Made by a program: the position numbers and the translations under genes. DNA of 64,000 nucleotides from assembly GCF_030160655.1 (NCBI RefSeq), contig NZ_BSOT01000009.1:124001-188000 (forward strand), read 5' to 3'. The notes beneath the pieces were generated by a model. It saw only the letters and a program-made list of their open reading frames with translations, was not told the origin of the DNA and ran no database searches. The stretch is from Agaribacter marinus (GTDB lineage: Bacteria; Pseudomonadota; Gammaproteobacteria; Enterobacterales; Alteromonadaceae). Of this stretch, positions 55,889 through 64,000 are shown piece after piece (position 1 is the first letter of the stretch; the number at the start of each line of letters is the position of its first letter).

Positions 55889-56926
55889 CTAATTCGTAGA
55901 AAAGTGAATTTCAGCGCGTATTGCAATACCAACGGATGTTCTGAAGTCTTCTTCTCGGAGCCACAATAAAAATGGCTCTACTTCTAAAAAGAGCCAGTCT
56001 CTTAAGACTTGACGTTTATATCGGAAGCTGACAAGCATCTGCTCGGTGCGGTAACTGGGTTTTGACAAGCCATCTATCATCGCCGTAAACAGGTAGCTTG
56101 TTTCATTTTTGGCCAAATATATATATTGAAATTCGTGACGCCAAAACCAATCATCTGTTTTGTCTCTGAAATTGAAACTGTTGTTAATTTCAAATGCAGA
56201 ATTGTTGGTCAGTTCTACACCTAACTCACCGTTTAACTCAAAACCGAGTTTATCTCGTGAATAATAATTAGTTTCAGCAAAATAAAAGAAGTCGACACCA
56301 TCACTCAGGTGATAGACATCGCTGTACCTAGCCCTTGTATACAGCTGACTACCGCGGCCAAAGCCAATTCGGTAGCGCATATTGTCACTTTCTTCTTTTT
56401 TAAATTGTAACGCAACAACGGCTTGGTCATTTGCGCCGAGCTCCCTATTTCTTGCGGCCTTTACATTCTGTCCATTAACGTCATCTTCCTCATCTGAGAA
56501 CAATAATTCTACTCGGTCTTCAAAGGCTGGAAATTTAGCACGTATCCTAAAGCGAAAGTCAGACTCTGCCCAGTCTCTGCTGCGAGGTTCCCATCCAAAC
56601 CTCAGTCTTCCTTTAGTGGTCGCAGTATTATTGATGTCGTATATATCATTTACTTTGAATAGATTGTTTACGCTATTCGCCGTGCTATCAATGCCGTAAT
56701 TAAGATAGCAATATGCGTTATCAATCCAATTTTGTTCTAAGCAGTATTTGTAATTTTCGATGTCATTGCGAGGTTTGTCTTGTGTGTTGACGTCAGCTTT
56801 TGGTTGTTGGGCGAAGAGAAAACAAGCGCTCAAAAACACGACACGCAGACATAAACTGAAGCTTTTATTATGAGCTCGCTGCTGTTTTGTTTGTGTTCGT
56901 ATTTTAGTCGTTTTCGTCAAATGCAA
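55889..56926 (-). CDS. Predicted outer-membrane beta-barrel protein, unknown
   Basis: I do not recognise a named family. The 345-residue protein has an export signal (hydrophobic segment at about 27-43, cleavage near KAD). After about 70 soluble residues with three Cys, amphipathic strands rich in aromatic residues (RLRFGWEPR, YRIGFGRGSQLYTRARYSDVYH, FWRHEFQYIYLA, VGIAIRAEIHF) run to a C-terminal ...EIHFSTN. This pattern suggests a transmembrane barrel. It converges with the beta-propeller gene 73 bases away and is divergent from tatA. Base composition is like its neighbours. Confidence 0.55.
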   Translation of the reverse strand: MHLTKTTKIRTQTKQQRAHNKSFSLCLRVVFLSACFLFAQQPKADVNTQDKPRNDIENYKYCLEQNWIDNAYCYLNYGIDSTANSVNNLFKVNDIYDINNTATTKGRLRFGWEPRSRDWAESDFRFRIRAKFPAFEDRVELLFSDEEDDVNGQNVKAARNRELGANDQAVVALQFKKEESDNMRYRIGFGRGSQLYTRARYSDVYHLSDGVDFFYFAETNYYSRDKLGFELNGELGVELTNNSAFEINNSFNFRDKTDDWFWRHEFQYIYLAKNETSYLFTAMIDGLSKPSYRTEQMLVSFRYKRQVLRDWLFLEVEPFLLWLREEDFRTSVGIAIRAEIHFSTN

Positions 56927-56977
56927 TAATTATGTCCGCTATACAAGTAAATGCAATGATATTCATTTGATTATGGG

Positions 56978-56983
56978 TATAAT
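56978..56983 (+). promoter_or_regulatory. tatA promoter -10 candidate
   Basis: A perfect TATAAT 61 bases before the tatA ATG; no matching -35 hexamer is evident 16-18 bp upstream. A TAATAC/GTATTA inverted repeat overlaps it. Confidence 0.35.
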
Positions 56984-57043
56984 ACGAACACATACGCGTT
57001 TGTATTACAAATGTTCCAGCAATATTTGGTAAAAGGAAAATCT

Positions 57044-57274
57044 ATGTCATTCAGTGTTTGGGAAATTATTATCGTTTTAGCAATCGTTATTTTGTTATTC
57101 GGTACTAAAAAGTTACGTAATGTGGGTTCTGATTTAGGCACGGCACTTAAAGGCTTTAAGAAAGCGATGAATGAAGATGAGCCGAAGAAAGATGCGGACT
57201 TTGACGCGGTGGAAAGTAAAACAGAAACATCTGTAGAAAGTGAGTCTCAAACAAAAGAAAAAGTAAAAGATTAA
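57044..57274 (+). CDS. tatA: Sec-independent protein translocase TatA
   Basis: TatA oligomers form the pore of twin-arginine transport. The protein has an N-terminal helix ([15 protein letters not shown]), the [14 protein letters not shown] amphipathic region and a charged tail. The frame opens 11 codons earlier, but ATG 57044 has AAGGA 7 bases before it and gives the canonical MSFSVWE start, 76 residues. First gene of tatABC. Confidence 0.95.
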   Translation: MSFSVWEIIIVLAIVILLFGTKKLRNVGSDLGTALKGFKKAMNEDEPKKDADFDAVESKTETSVESESQTKEKVKD

Positions 57275-57279
57275 GTTAG

Positions 57280-57732
57280 ATGTTTGATATTGGCTTTTGG
57301 GAACTATTGATTATTGGCATTGTAGCATTGGTTGTATTGGGACCAGAGCGACTACCCAGTGCTATTCGTTCCACAATGGAAACTGTGCGAAGTGTTAAAA
57401 ATATGGCGAATGGCTTTAAACAAGAAGTCTCTCATCAGTTAAAAACCCATGAATTGCACGAGCATTTGAGAAAAGCTGAGCAAGAAGGTTTGTCGCAAGT
57501 CGGTGATGACGTCAAACAAAGTATCGCAGAGCTAAAAGCCGCTGCGGCCTCTGTTCAAAGCCCATATAAAGCTGGCAACGAAGGCCAGAGTATTGGCAGT
57601 TTTGATGACCATGCTCATCATGACGGAGATACAGACGAACATCTGAATAAGCAAAATATCCAGAACCGTGGTGATGTTGAAGCGCAAGATGAAATAAGTT
57701 CATTGGAAGAAAAGAAACCCACAGATGTCTGA
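57280..57732 (+). CDS. tatB: Sec-independent protein translocase TatB
   Basis: TatB with TatC recognises twin-arginine signals. It begins [26 protein letters not shown], the typical membrane helix and Gly-Pro hinge with Glu8, followed by an amphipathic helix and an acidic, poorly conserved tail; 150 residues. It starts 5 bases after tatA and overlaps tatC by 8 bases. Confidence 0.94.
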   Translation: MFDIGFWELLIIGIVALVVLGPERLPSAIRSTMETVRSVKNMANGFKQEVSHQLKTHELHEHLRKAEQEGLSQVGDDVKQSIAELKAAAASVQSPYKAGNEGQSIGSFDDHAHHDGDTDEHLNKQNIQNRGDVEAQDEISSLEEKKPTDV

Positions 57733-58522
57733 ACCAAGTAGTTTAATATCTCATTTGATCGAATTAAGAAACAGGTTACTTAAAGCGGTTATTGCCGTCT
57801 TGCTTGTCTTTTTAGCGCTGTTTTATTTTGCGCAAGAAATATATGCGTATATTGCTACGCCACTTTTAGCAACTATGCCTGACGGTGCAAGTATGATAGC
57901 GACAGATGTTGCCTCGCCATTTTTAGCGCCGTTTAAACTAACATTGGTACTTGCCTTTTTTATCGCTATCCCAGTTGTGCTATATCAAGTTTGGGCGTTT
58001 ATCGCGCCAGGTTTATACAAAAATGAGAAAAAATTAGTTGCGCCATTATTAATTAGTTCTACGCTTTTGTTTTATGCGGGCATGGCGTTTGCCTATTTTG
58101 TTGTATTTCCCCTCGCATTCATGTTTTTTAACAGTGTCGCGCCAGATGGTGTAATTATCAGCACGGATATTTCAAGCTACTTAAATTTTGTATTGAAAAT
58201 TTTCTTTGCTTTTGGTTTAGCATTTGAAATACCGGTGGCTATCATACTCATGTGTTGGACTGGTATGACGACGGCAAGCAGTCTGCGAAAAAAACGTCCA
58301 TTTGTCGTTGTAGGTGTTTTTGTCGTGGGTATGTTACTGACGCCACCAGACATAATATCTCAGGTGCTTTTGGCTATCCCTATGTGGTTCTTATATGAAG
58401 TCGGTATTATCGTGGGGGGCATTTATTCTCGGCAGTCACAAGATGACGATGATTACGATGCAACAGCAAGTGAAGATGCTGATGAGTCCCGCGGTGAATC
58501 GACAGATTTACAAAACAAATAG
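57725..58522 (+). CDS. tatC: Sec-independent protein translocase TatC
   Basis: A six-helix membrane protein of 265 residues, the main receptor for twin-arginine signals. [15 protein letters not shown] at the N-terminus and [12 protein letters not shown] in the first loop are the signal-binding blocks; [11 protein letters not shown] and [10 protein letters not shown] complete the family pattern. Acidic C-terminal tail. It overlaps tatB by 8 bases. Confidence 0.96.
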   Translation: MSEPSSLISHLIELRNRLLKAVIAVLLVFLALFYFAQEIYAYIATPLLATMPDGASMIATDVASPFLAPFKLTLVLAFFIAIPVVLYQVWAFIAPGLYKNEKKLVAPLLISSTLLFYAGMAFAYFVVFPLAFMFFNSVAPDGVIISTDISSYLNFVLKIFFAFGLAFEIPVAIILMCWTGMTTASSLRKKRPFVVVGVFVVGMLLTPPDIISQVLLAIPMWFLYEVGIIVGGIYSRQSQDDDDYDATASEDADESRGESTDLQNK

Positions 58523-58606
58523 TGTACTTAACTAGGGGTTGTTGATCTTTGCAACTTGGCGCTGCAAATACTTAGAACAAAGGGCAATACATTTTAGGGA
58601 GAATAT

Positions 58607-59137
58607 ATGAAAGGCTTGGCGCTATCCGTTGTTTTAGTTACGTCACTTTTTGCAAGTGAAATCGATGCAAATGATGACAAACAACAACTTCCAACTCCTC
58701 AAGATTGCAGCAAAATTGTCAGCGATACTCAACGGCTTAATTGTTATGACAATTTTTTCAAACAGGCTGTTCCATTGGCCTCAGTAGATACCTCATCACC
58801 TAAATCGATAGTGATTGAGCAGGAAAACACAGAAAAGCAAGTTGAAATTAACCAAAGTGATACAGTGAAAACGGATGTTTTTGGTGTTGAGAATTTAAGA
58901 AATGAAGACAAAAAGCAAATGTCTTCTGTCTCTGATACTGTGATTTCGATAAAGAAAAATAAATTAGGCATACGTCGCTTTACATTGAAAAATGGCCAAG
59001 TTTGGCGCGAAACAGAAACAAGTCGATTGAAAATTGCAATCAATGAGATAGTCGTTATCAATAAAGGCGCCTTTTCGTCGTTCTATTTAACAACCGAAAA
59101 GTCCAACCGTCGTGTGCGAGTTAAGCGAATAAAGTAG
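58607..59137 (+). CDS. Small periplasmic protein with a CxxIxxDxxRLxCYD motif
   Basis: Function unknown. The 176-residue protein has a signal peptide (about 1-21), a DCSKIVSDTQRLNCYDNFF motif (two Cys likely forming a disulfide), an unstructured acidic linker, and a short C-terminal beta domain with GQVWRETE and the basic ending RRVRVKRIK. Such N-terminal CYD motifs occur in several small periplasmic proteins. It sits between tatC and tatD, starting 84 bases after tatC and 1 base before tatD, so it is likely cotranscribed. Confidence 0.65.
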   Translation: MKGLALSVVLVTSLFASEIDANDDKQQLPTPQDCSKIVSDTQRLNCYDNFFKQAVPLASVDTSSPKSIVIEQENTEKQVEINQSDTVKTDVFGVENLRNEDKKQMSSVSDTVISIKKNKLGIRRFTLKNGQVWRETETSRLKIAINEIVVINKGAFSSFYLTTEKSNRRVRVKRIK

Positions 59138-59138
59138 T

Positions 59139-59918
59139 ATGTTTGACGCAGGTGTGAACCTATTGGATAGGCGCTTTGATCCCGTCGAAGTGATACATAA
59201 TGCAGCAGAAGCAGGGCTTACCGGCATGCTGATTATTTCGAGTGACATAGAAGAGTCAGACAAAGCGAGGCAGTTTTGTCATCAATATAATGGCAAACCT
59301 ATACAACTGAGATATACCGCAGGTGTTCATCCACATGCCGCGAGTACATGGACAAATAAATCTTTTGATCAACTTCGGCTATTAGCCGCCGATAAGCTAT
59401 GTGCGGCGATTGGTGAATGTGGACTTGATTTTAATCGGAACTTTTCGACACCTGAAGAGCAAAAGTACGCATTTTTGCAACAGCTCAAGATTGCTGAAGT
59501 ATGTAATATGGGTCTGTATTTACATGAACGTGACGCATTTGCTACGCAGGTGGATATGCTACAAAAATATGCGGAAAATGCAAAATTTAAAGTAGCACAT
59601 TGTTTTACCGGAGGGATTGACAACATTAAGACATATTTAGCATTAGATTGTTTTATTGGCATTACCGGTTGGCTGTGTGATCCAAAGAGGGCAGCAGAGC
59701 TGCGTGAAGCGGTTTCTCAATTACCGTTAAACAGGCTACTATTGGAAACTGATGCACCTTATTTGTTTCCTAAAAATATCAGGCCGCGAGCAAAAAACAA
59801 TGAGCCCAAGCTTTTAAATGCAATTGCAATAATGCTGTCTGAACTCATAAATGTTGATATAGTCGAAATACAGCGCTGTAGCGCTGCGAATGCGCAACGA
59901 CTTTTCTTATCCAAATGA
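59139..59918 (+). CDS. tatD: TatD family metal-dependent DNase
   Basis: An amidohydrolase-fold TIM-barrel nuclease of 259 residues. The first metal motif, HxH in most TatD, is replaced by FDAGVNL at the N-terminus, as in E. coli TatD. Other ligands are visible: GECGLDF with Glu, LHERDAF, VAHCFTGG and LLETDAPYLFP. In E. coli tatD follows tatABC. It is not needed for transport and acts as a 3'-5' exonuclease in DNA repair. Confidence 0.93.
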   Translation: MFDAGVNLLDRRFDPVEVIHNAAEAGLTGMLIISSDIEESDKARQFCHQYNGKPIQLRYTAGVHPHAASTWTNKSFDQLRLLAADKLCAAIGECGLDFNRNFSTPEEQKYAFLQQLKIAEVCNMGLYLHERDAFATQVDMLQKYAENAKFKVAHCFTGGIDNIKTYLALDCFIGITGWLCDPKRAAELREAVSQLPLNRLLLETDAPYLFPKNIRPRAKNNEPKLLNAIAIMLSELINVDIVEIQRCSAANAQRLFLSK

Positions 59919-59926
59919 GGCATTGA

Positions 59927-61804
59927 ATGGACGTATCAACGCTGATACCAAAAAATAAAAGTTATTGGATAGCTGGAATTGTTGCTGTTTTTGCTCTAAG
60001 TTTGTTGGTACTTACTACTACTCTCACAGACAAAGGCGATTTAAAAAGCATTAAGGTCAATGCCGACTATTTGCTTGAGTACGGCGATGCCATATCGATC
60101 ACTAAAGTGGTAAGTGACAATGAACTTAAATGGCTCTCTTTTGATACCTTAAATTCAGGTTTGTCTGAATACCCTCATTGGTTTAAATCAACGGCTAACG
60201 TTCCTTTTCCATTCGAAAGTTATTTGCTCGAAATAAATTATGGCTTGCTAGACCAAATAGACGTTTGGTTTGTTGACCCTGCAAGCGAAGAGGTGCTGGG
60301 CACCTATGCGGCAGGGGATCGTTTACCTTTCACTCATCGCCCGATTCAAAATGAAAAATTTTTATTCCCTGTGCCAAAAGGCAAAGAGAGTTTCGACATT
60401 TACGTAAGGGTTAAAAGTGATGGACCAATAAAAGTACCGATGCGTATTTGGAAAAAATCCGATTTTGTTGAATACAGTGGTTCGCACAATTTATTCATGG
60501 GTTTATTCTTTGGCTATATGCTTGCGATGGCATTAAGTAATTTATTTATCTATGCGACGACAAGAAATTTCACTTTCGCAATATATACCGGCTATGTGGT
60601 TTGCTTAGCATCGGTGGTTGCTACATTACATGGCGTAGGTTTTAGATATTTTTGGAGTGAAAGTGTGTGGTTTCAAGAGCGGGCTATTGCGTTCTTCGCC
60701 TGCGCGACGCTTGTTTTAATTATTCAATTTTCCCTTGAAATTTTGACCTTGAAGAAGCATAGCCCAAAGGCTTTCAAGGTGCTCAATGGCATAAAATACG
60801 TGTTCATTTTACTATTTTTTGCCTCGGCTATTTTGCCTTATACACTTGTTTTAAAAGCAATTTTGTTGATGAATGCTTTAGCAATGCCCATCATTTTGGC
60901 ATCTGGCGTTTTGCTATCCATAAATGGCAATGTTATCGCGCGATATTTTACTGCCGCGTGGGCGGTGTTGTTAGTGAGTGGCATAACAGCAACAGTAGAA
61001 AACTTAGGCCTATTTGAATTATCTATCGATGCGAGCTATTTATTGATGGTAGGGGCTATCGTTGAAACTATGTTATTGGCCTTAGCATTAGCCATCAGTT
61101 TTAGTGGACAATTTAAAGATGCAGAAACGGCAAGGGCACTTGCGATTGAAAATGAACGGCAAGCCATTGCGGCCAAAGATGAGCTATTTAAGGTACAGGA
61201 AGAAGCCAAAAAGGCGCTCGAATATAGTGTAGAAGAACGCACGCTTGAGTTAGAAATAGCCTTACGCGAACTGTCTGATGCGAATAGAGAGCTTGAGCGT
61301 TTAAGTGCGATAGACCCATTAACCGGTTTAATGAATCGACGTTATTTTGACAAACGTTTACGAGCCGAAATTCGTAGAAGTCGTCGTGAGCGCACAGCAA
61401 TCACTATTGCTATTTTGGATATAGATTTCTTTAAGAAAGTAAACGATAAATACGGGCATTTGGCTGGAGATGAGTGTTTAAAGTCATTCTCTGCTACCTT
61501 GCAAGAAGTGATAAAGCGCCCGGCTGACGTAATTTGCCGGTTTGGTGGTGAAGAGTTCGTTGTTATATTGCCAAATACTGAGCTTGAAGGTGGCTATAAA
61601 TTAATGCAACGAGTTCGTAAGACCGTTGAAAGCAAGGTCATTCCTTTTGAAAACGACGAAATTAACATCACAGTAAGTATAGGAGTTACATCTAGAGTCA
61701 TAAGCTCCGAAGATGAGCAAGAAGTACTCATCGCCTTCGCCGATAAGTTGTTGTATCAAGCTAAGCAAGAAGGCCGAAATAAAGTCGTTACCGACACATA
61801 TTAG
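59927..61804 (+). CDS. 7TMR-DISM diguanylate cyclase
   Basis: The 625-residue protein has a membrane anchor (about 13-33), a periplasmic 7TMR-DISM extracellular domain of the type 2 carbohydrate-binding-like fold (about 40-185), a seven-helix membrane region (about 185-400), a coiled coil and a C-terminal GGDEF domain. The signature is GGEEF (about 540-544) in CRFGGEEFVV, an active-type variant, with an RxxD inhibitory site (RPAD) before it. It should make cyclic-di-GMP in response to an unknown periplasmic ligand. It lies 8 bases after tatD and is followed by a paralogue. Confidence 0.92.
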   Translation: MDVSTLIPKNKSYWIAGIVAVFALSLLVLTTTLTDKGDLKSIKVNADYLLEYGDAISITKVVSDNELKWLSFDTLNSGLSEYPHWFKSTANVPFPFESYLLEINYGLLDQIDVWFVDPASEEVLGTYAAGDRLPFTHRPIQNEKFLFPVPKGKESFDIYVRVKSDGPIKVPMRIWKKSDFVEYSGSHNLFMGLFFGYMLAMALSNLFIYATTRNFTFAIYTGYVVCLASVVATLHGVGFRYFWSESVWFQERAIAFFACATLVLIIQFSLEILTLKKHSPKAFKVLNGIKYVFILLFFASAILPYTLVLKAILLMNALAMPIILASGVLLSINGNVIARYFTAAWAVLLVSGITATVENLGLFELSIDASYLLMVGAIVETMLLALALAISFSGQFKDAETARALAIENERQAIAAKDELFKVQEEAKKALEYSVEERTLELEIALRELSDANRELERLSAIDPLTGLMNRRYFDKRLRAEIRRSRRERTAITIAILDIDFFKKVNDKYGHLAGDECLKSFSATLQEVIKRPADVICRFGGEEFVVILPNTELEGGYKLMQRVRKTVESKVIPFENDEINITVSIGVTSRVISSEDEQEVLIAFADKLLYQAKQEGRNKVVTDTY

Positions 61805-61811
61805 ATTGCGA

Positions 61812-63740
61812 ATGCTAGCACCAAAAAGTCACGTTCTTTACAATCGCGTATTACAGTCCTTTGTAAAGCATAAGAATCAATATATCCTTGCGTCTTTCGT
61901 CGCTTTGACCTTGTATGTGCTGTTTTTTATAACGACTAATTTATCTGATATTGAAGACCAACATAAACCCTACAGTGAAGTATTTTACCTTTCAAATGAA
62001 GTGCTTAGTGACGATGTCTATGCCATAAAAACGCTTGATGGGCATCATTGGGAGTTGAGGGATAACCTCAATTTTGGTATGACAGATAAAGTTATATGGA
62101 TAAAAGTCAAAGTTAATCCTAAACAGACAACAATAAGCCGCATAATTCGGTTTCAAGATCCTCTGGTCAATGTGTTAAACGTATGGGTGTTTGAATCTGG
62201 CTCAAACAAATTGTTTAATCAATTAGATGCCGGTGACGCGAGTCCCTTCAATCAACGAGATATCGAAAATGGTTCCTTTTTGGTTGATATCGGTGATTCA
62301 AGCAGACCGTTAGACATATACATACGAGCACAAACAAATTTAGGTATGAACCTTTCTTTTAGCTTTTGGCGTGCGTCGGATTTTATTGCATACAATAGTG
62401 ACTTGACGTTGTTTTACGGCGGCGTATTTGGTTACGCCTTTGCTATATTTTTCTTTAGTTTGATGATGTATGCCACAACACAAAACATTGAATATGTTTT
62501 TTACAGCGGTTATGTTGCGTCTTTTTCAATTCATTTAGCCGCGGTCACTGGATTTGGTTTTCAATATATTTGGCCTAATGCTCCAAATTTCCAGCAACTA
62601 GTCGCGACACTTTCGTTTAACCTAACGTTCTTCTTTATTGTGCTGTTTACGCGTCACTTTGTTTTATATGTTGGAAATAAAGAATATGCGTCGTTGAAAA
62701 ACAGTTGGCAGGCTAAGGTATTTACGTTTATTGCGTTCACCTACGTTGCGTTGATTTTTGCCAGTGCCATATGGCAGACAACCTTTTTGTTACAGCTGAG
62801 CATACTGCTCTTGAATGTCTCTATATTTGGGGTCGTTTACATTTGTTTTACCTTGGCTAGGCAGGGGTTTAAAAACGCCAACTTTTTTGTTTGGGTATGG
62901 TTTGGTATTTTTATCACCGTCTTACTGGTAACACTGAATCGTTTGATTTTGAATGCGGTTGGATTGGATCCAACATTCATCCTTATCATTGGTTTTTTCT
63001 TTGAAACTTTGGTTATTGGGGCGGCACTGGTACTTATTTATAACCGGAATAAAAATAGGGCTACGCGTGATAAGTTATTGGCAATAAAAGACGAACGGAA
63101 AATGTTATCTGCCAAAGATGAACTCTTAGCGCTTCAGGCTGACGCAAAACAAAAGCTCGAATTAGAAGTAAAACAGCAAACTGCGCGCTTAGAGTCAGCA
63201 CTAAAAGATCTCTCTAAGGCAAGTAAAGATTTAAAGCAGCTAAGAAATGTTGATAGCTTAACGTCCTTACCTAATCGTTTTATGTTCGAAGAATTAGTAC
63301 AAAAGAATATTGTAGTTTCTGTCCGTACTCGCTGCCCAATTGCTATTGCCGTAATCGATATTGATTGTTTTAAGGCAATTAATGACGAGTATGGACATAT
63401 TGGCGGTGATGAAGTGCTAAAGCATTTTGCACAATTGCTGTTAGCGCTTAGCGAGATACATGGTTTTGATGTTTGTCGATTTGGTGGGGAAGAGTTTGTC
63501 GTTCTTGCTGTAAATTTTGATAATAATAAATTACTGAATGTAATCGATCGTTTTCGGCTAGATTATGCTAAATCAAAAATTCATATTGGTGATCAATACC
63601 TATACTCTTCGTTTAGTGCTGGTATTTCATCTGCTCCGCTAGATAGTCAGAAAGCTTATTTAACATTGCTTGGCGAAGCAGATAAATTGCTATATCGAGC
63701 AAAGCAAAAGGGTCGCAATCGCGTACTTGCTACTGCATAA
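61812..63740 (+). CDS. 7TMR-DISM diguanylate cyclase, tandem paralogue
   Basis: A 642-residue relative of the preceding protein with the same order: anchor (about 19-41), periplasmic DISM domain, seven helices, coiled coil, GGDEF. Shared segments include FGYAFAIFFFSLMMYATTQN and the C-terminal RFGGEEFVVL. Its inhibitory-site position reads HGFD, so the RxxD feedback site is lost, unlike in the first copy. The open frame reaches back to 61713 within the first gene in another frame; I chose the ATG at 61812, 7 bases after the upstream stop. No Shine-Dalgarno sequence is obvious, so coupling is likely. Confidence 0.88.
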   Translation: MLAPKSHVLYNRVLQSFVKHKNQYILASFVALTLYVLFFITTNLSDIEDQHKPYSEVFYLSNEVLSDDVYAIKTLDGHHWELRDNLNFGMTDKVIWIKVKVNPKQTTISRIIRFQDPLVNVLNVWVFESGSNKLFNQLDAGDASPFNQRDIENGSFLVDIGDSSRPLDIYIRAQTNLGMNLSFSFWRASDFIAYNSDLTLFYGGVFGYAFAIFFFSLMMYATTQNIEYVFYSGYVASFSIHLAAVTGFGFQYIWPNAPNFQQLVATLSFNLTFFFIVLFTRHFVLYVGNKEYASLKNSWQAKVFTFIAFTYVALIFASAIWQTTFLLQLSILLLNVSIFGVVYICFTLARQGFKNANFFVWVWFGIFITVLLVTLNRLILNAVGLDPTFILIIGFFFETLVIGAALVLIYNRNKNRATRDKLLAIKDERKMLSAKDELLALQADAKQKLELEVKQQTARLESALKDLSKASKDLKQLRNVDSLTSLPNRFMFEELVQKNIVVSVRTRCPIAIAVIDIDCFKAINDEYGHIGGDEVLKHFAQLLLALSEIHGFDVCRFGGEEFVVLAVNFDNNKLLNVIDRFRLDYAKSKIHIGDQYLYSSFSAGISSAPLDSQKAYLTLLGEADKLLYRAKQKGRNRVLATA

Positions 63741-63773
63741 TATACATTATTACGCTCATTTAAAGGTACACAT

Positions 63774-64000
63774 ATGTTTCCTTATCATAGACCAAGACGA
63801 CTTAGACGCAGTGCAGCTATTCGTGATTTAGTGGCTGAAAATGCTCTCAGCACACACGATTTGATTTTTCCTATGTTTGTATTAGAGGGTGAAAATCGAA
63901 CAGAAGATATTACGTCGATGCCCGGTATCAAGCGTTATAGCATTGACCGATTAGAAGACGAAGTGAACGAGTGCATTTTGCTTGGCATAACGAGATTTGC
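63774..64000 (+). CDS. hemB: Porphobilinogen synthase, N-terminal part (cut by window end)
   Basis: The frame begins MFPYHRPRRLRRSAAIRDLV and continues ENALSTHDLIFPMFVLEGEN and ITSMPGIKRYSIDRL, the unmistakable N-terminus of HemB, which joins two aminolevulinates to porphobilinogen. About 75 codons are present before the window ends. AAGG lies 8 bases before the ATG. The tatABCD-hemB order is conserved, here interrupted by the two cyclase genes. Confidence 0.93.
   Translation, partial: MFPYHRPRRLRRSAAIRDLVAENALSTHDLIFPMFVLEGENRTEDITSMPGIKRYSIDRLEDEVNECILLGITRF

Noticed and set aside
61713-61811. Upstream extension of the second 7TMR-DISM cyclase
   Set aside because: These codons overlap the end of the first cyclase gene in another frame and would add a basic, unrelated leader before the membrane anchor.
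1-64000. Mobile elements, CRISPR arrays, tRNA or rRNA genes
   Set aside because: Looked for terminal inverted repeats with transposase frames, regularly spaced repeats and tRNA T-loop patterns; none was seen.

Overview
The window reads as ordinary chromosome of a marine, low-GC gammaproteobacterium of the Alteromonadales type (Alteromonas/Glaciecola-like). The grounds are protein similarity recognised by eye, the CpxRA, AstCAD, ArgCBFGH-A and PilMNOPQ gene sets, and local orders such as mrcA/pilMNOPQ-aroK-aroB-damX, rpe-trpS and tatABC-tatD-hemB. I see no rRNA or tRNA gene, insertion sequence, CRISPR array or integrated prophage. The only phage-flavoured gene is a lone adenine methyltransferase.

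Layout. 1-2.4 kb: parC. 2.4-7.1 kb (minus strand): arginine succinyltransferase operon astC-astA-astD plus a DUF1338 dioxygenase-like gene. 7.4-10.9 kb (minus): HDOD protein, pabA/trpG-type glutaminase, trpS, rpe. 11-12.5 kb (plus): a TorF-family porin behind a sigma-54 promoter with two NtrC-like sites, then two small membrane-protein genes. 12.5-18.3 kb: two GGDEF-EAL proteins flanking a phage-type adenine methyltransferase. 18.3-26.3 kb (minus): damX, aroB, aroK and the type IV pilus alignment operon pilMNOPQ. 26.4-31 kb: mrcA, the malic enzyme maeA and a VF530 protein. 31.3-38.3 kb (minus): argC-argB-argF-argG-argH-argA with an ArgR operator pair upstream. 38.4-41.6 kb: a two-repeat Spy/CpxP-like gene divergent from cpxR-cpxA, with a CpxR box between. 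41.6-52.7 kb: lysophospholipase-like hydrolase, trmL, gpsA, secB, grxC, rhodanese, gpmI, envC, a YecA-like gene, hemJ, a ClC channel, a coiled-coil membrane protein and erpA. 53-56.9 kb: a secreted cytochrome c protein and a secreted sugar-dehydrogenase-like beta-propeller, facing a predicted outer-membrane barrel gene. 57-64 kb: tatABC, a small periplasmic protein, tatD, two tandem 7TMR-DISM GGDEF cyclases, and the start of hemB.

Themes. Arginine synthesis (argCBFGHA) and degradation (astCAD) are both present, but argD, argE, astB and astE are not, so AstC probably also serves as ArgD. Envelope functions are rich: PBP1a, DamX, EnvC, Cpx, SecB, Tat and PilMNOPQ. Four GGDEF proteins, two of them with EAL domains, lie in one 64-kb stretch. 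The most noteworthy sequence-level observations are the textbook NtrC/sigma-54 arrangement at the porin gene, a likely non-canonical AUU start (or N-terminal frameshift) in a GGDEF-EAL gene, a phage-type adenine methyltransferase where enterobacteria carry dam, an attenuator-like hairpin between the argC promoter and argC, and the uncharacterised cytochrome/beta-propeller pair.
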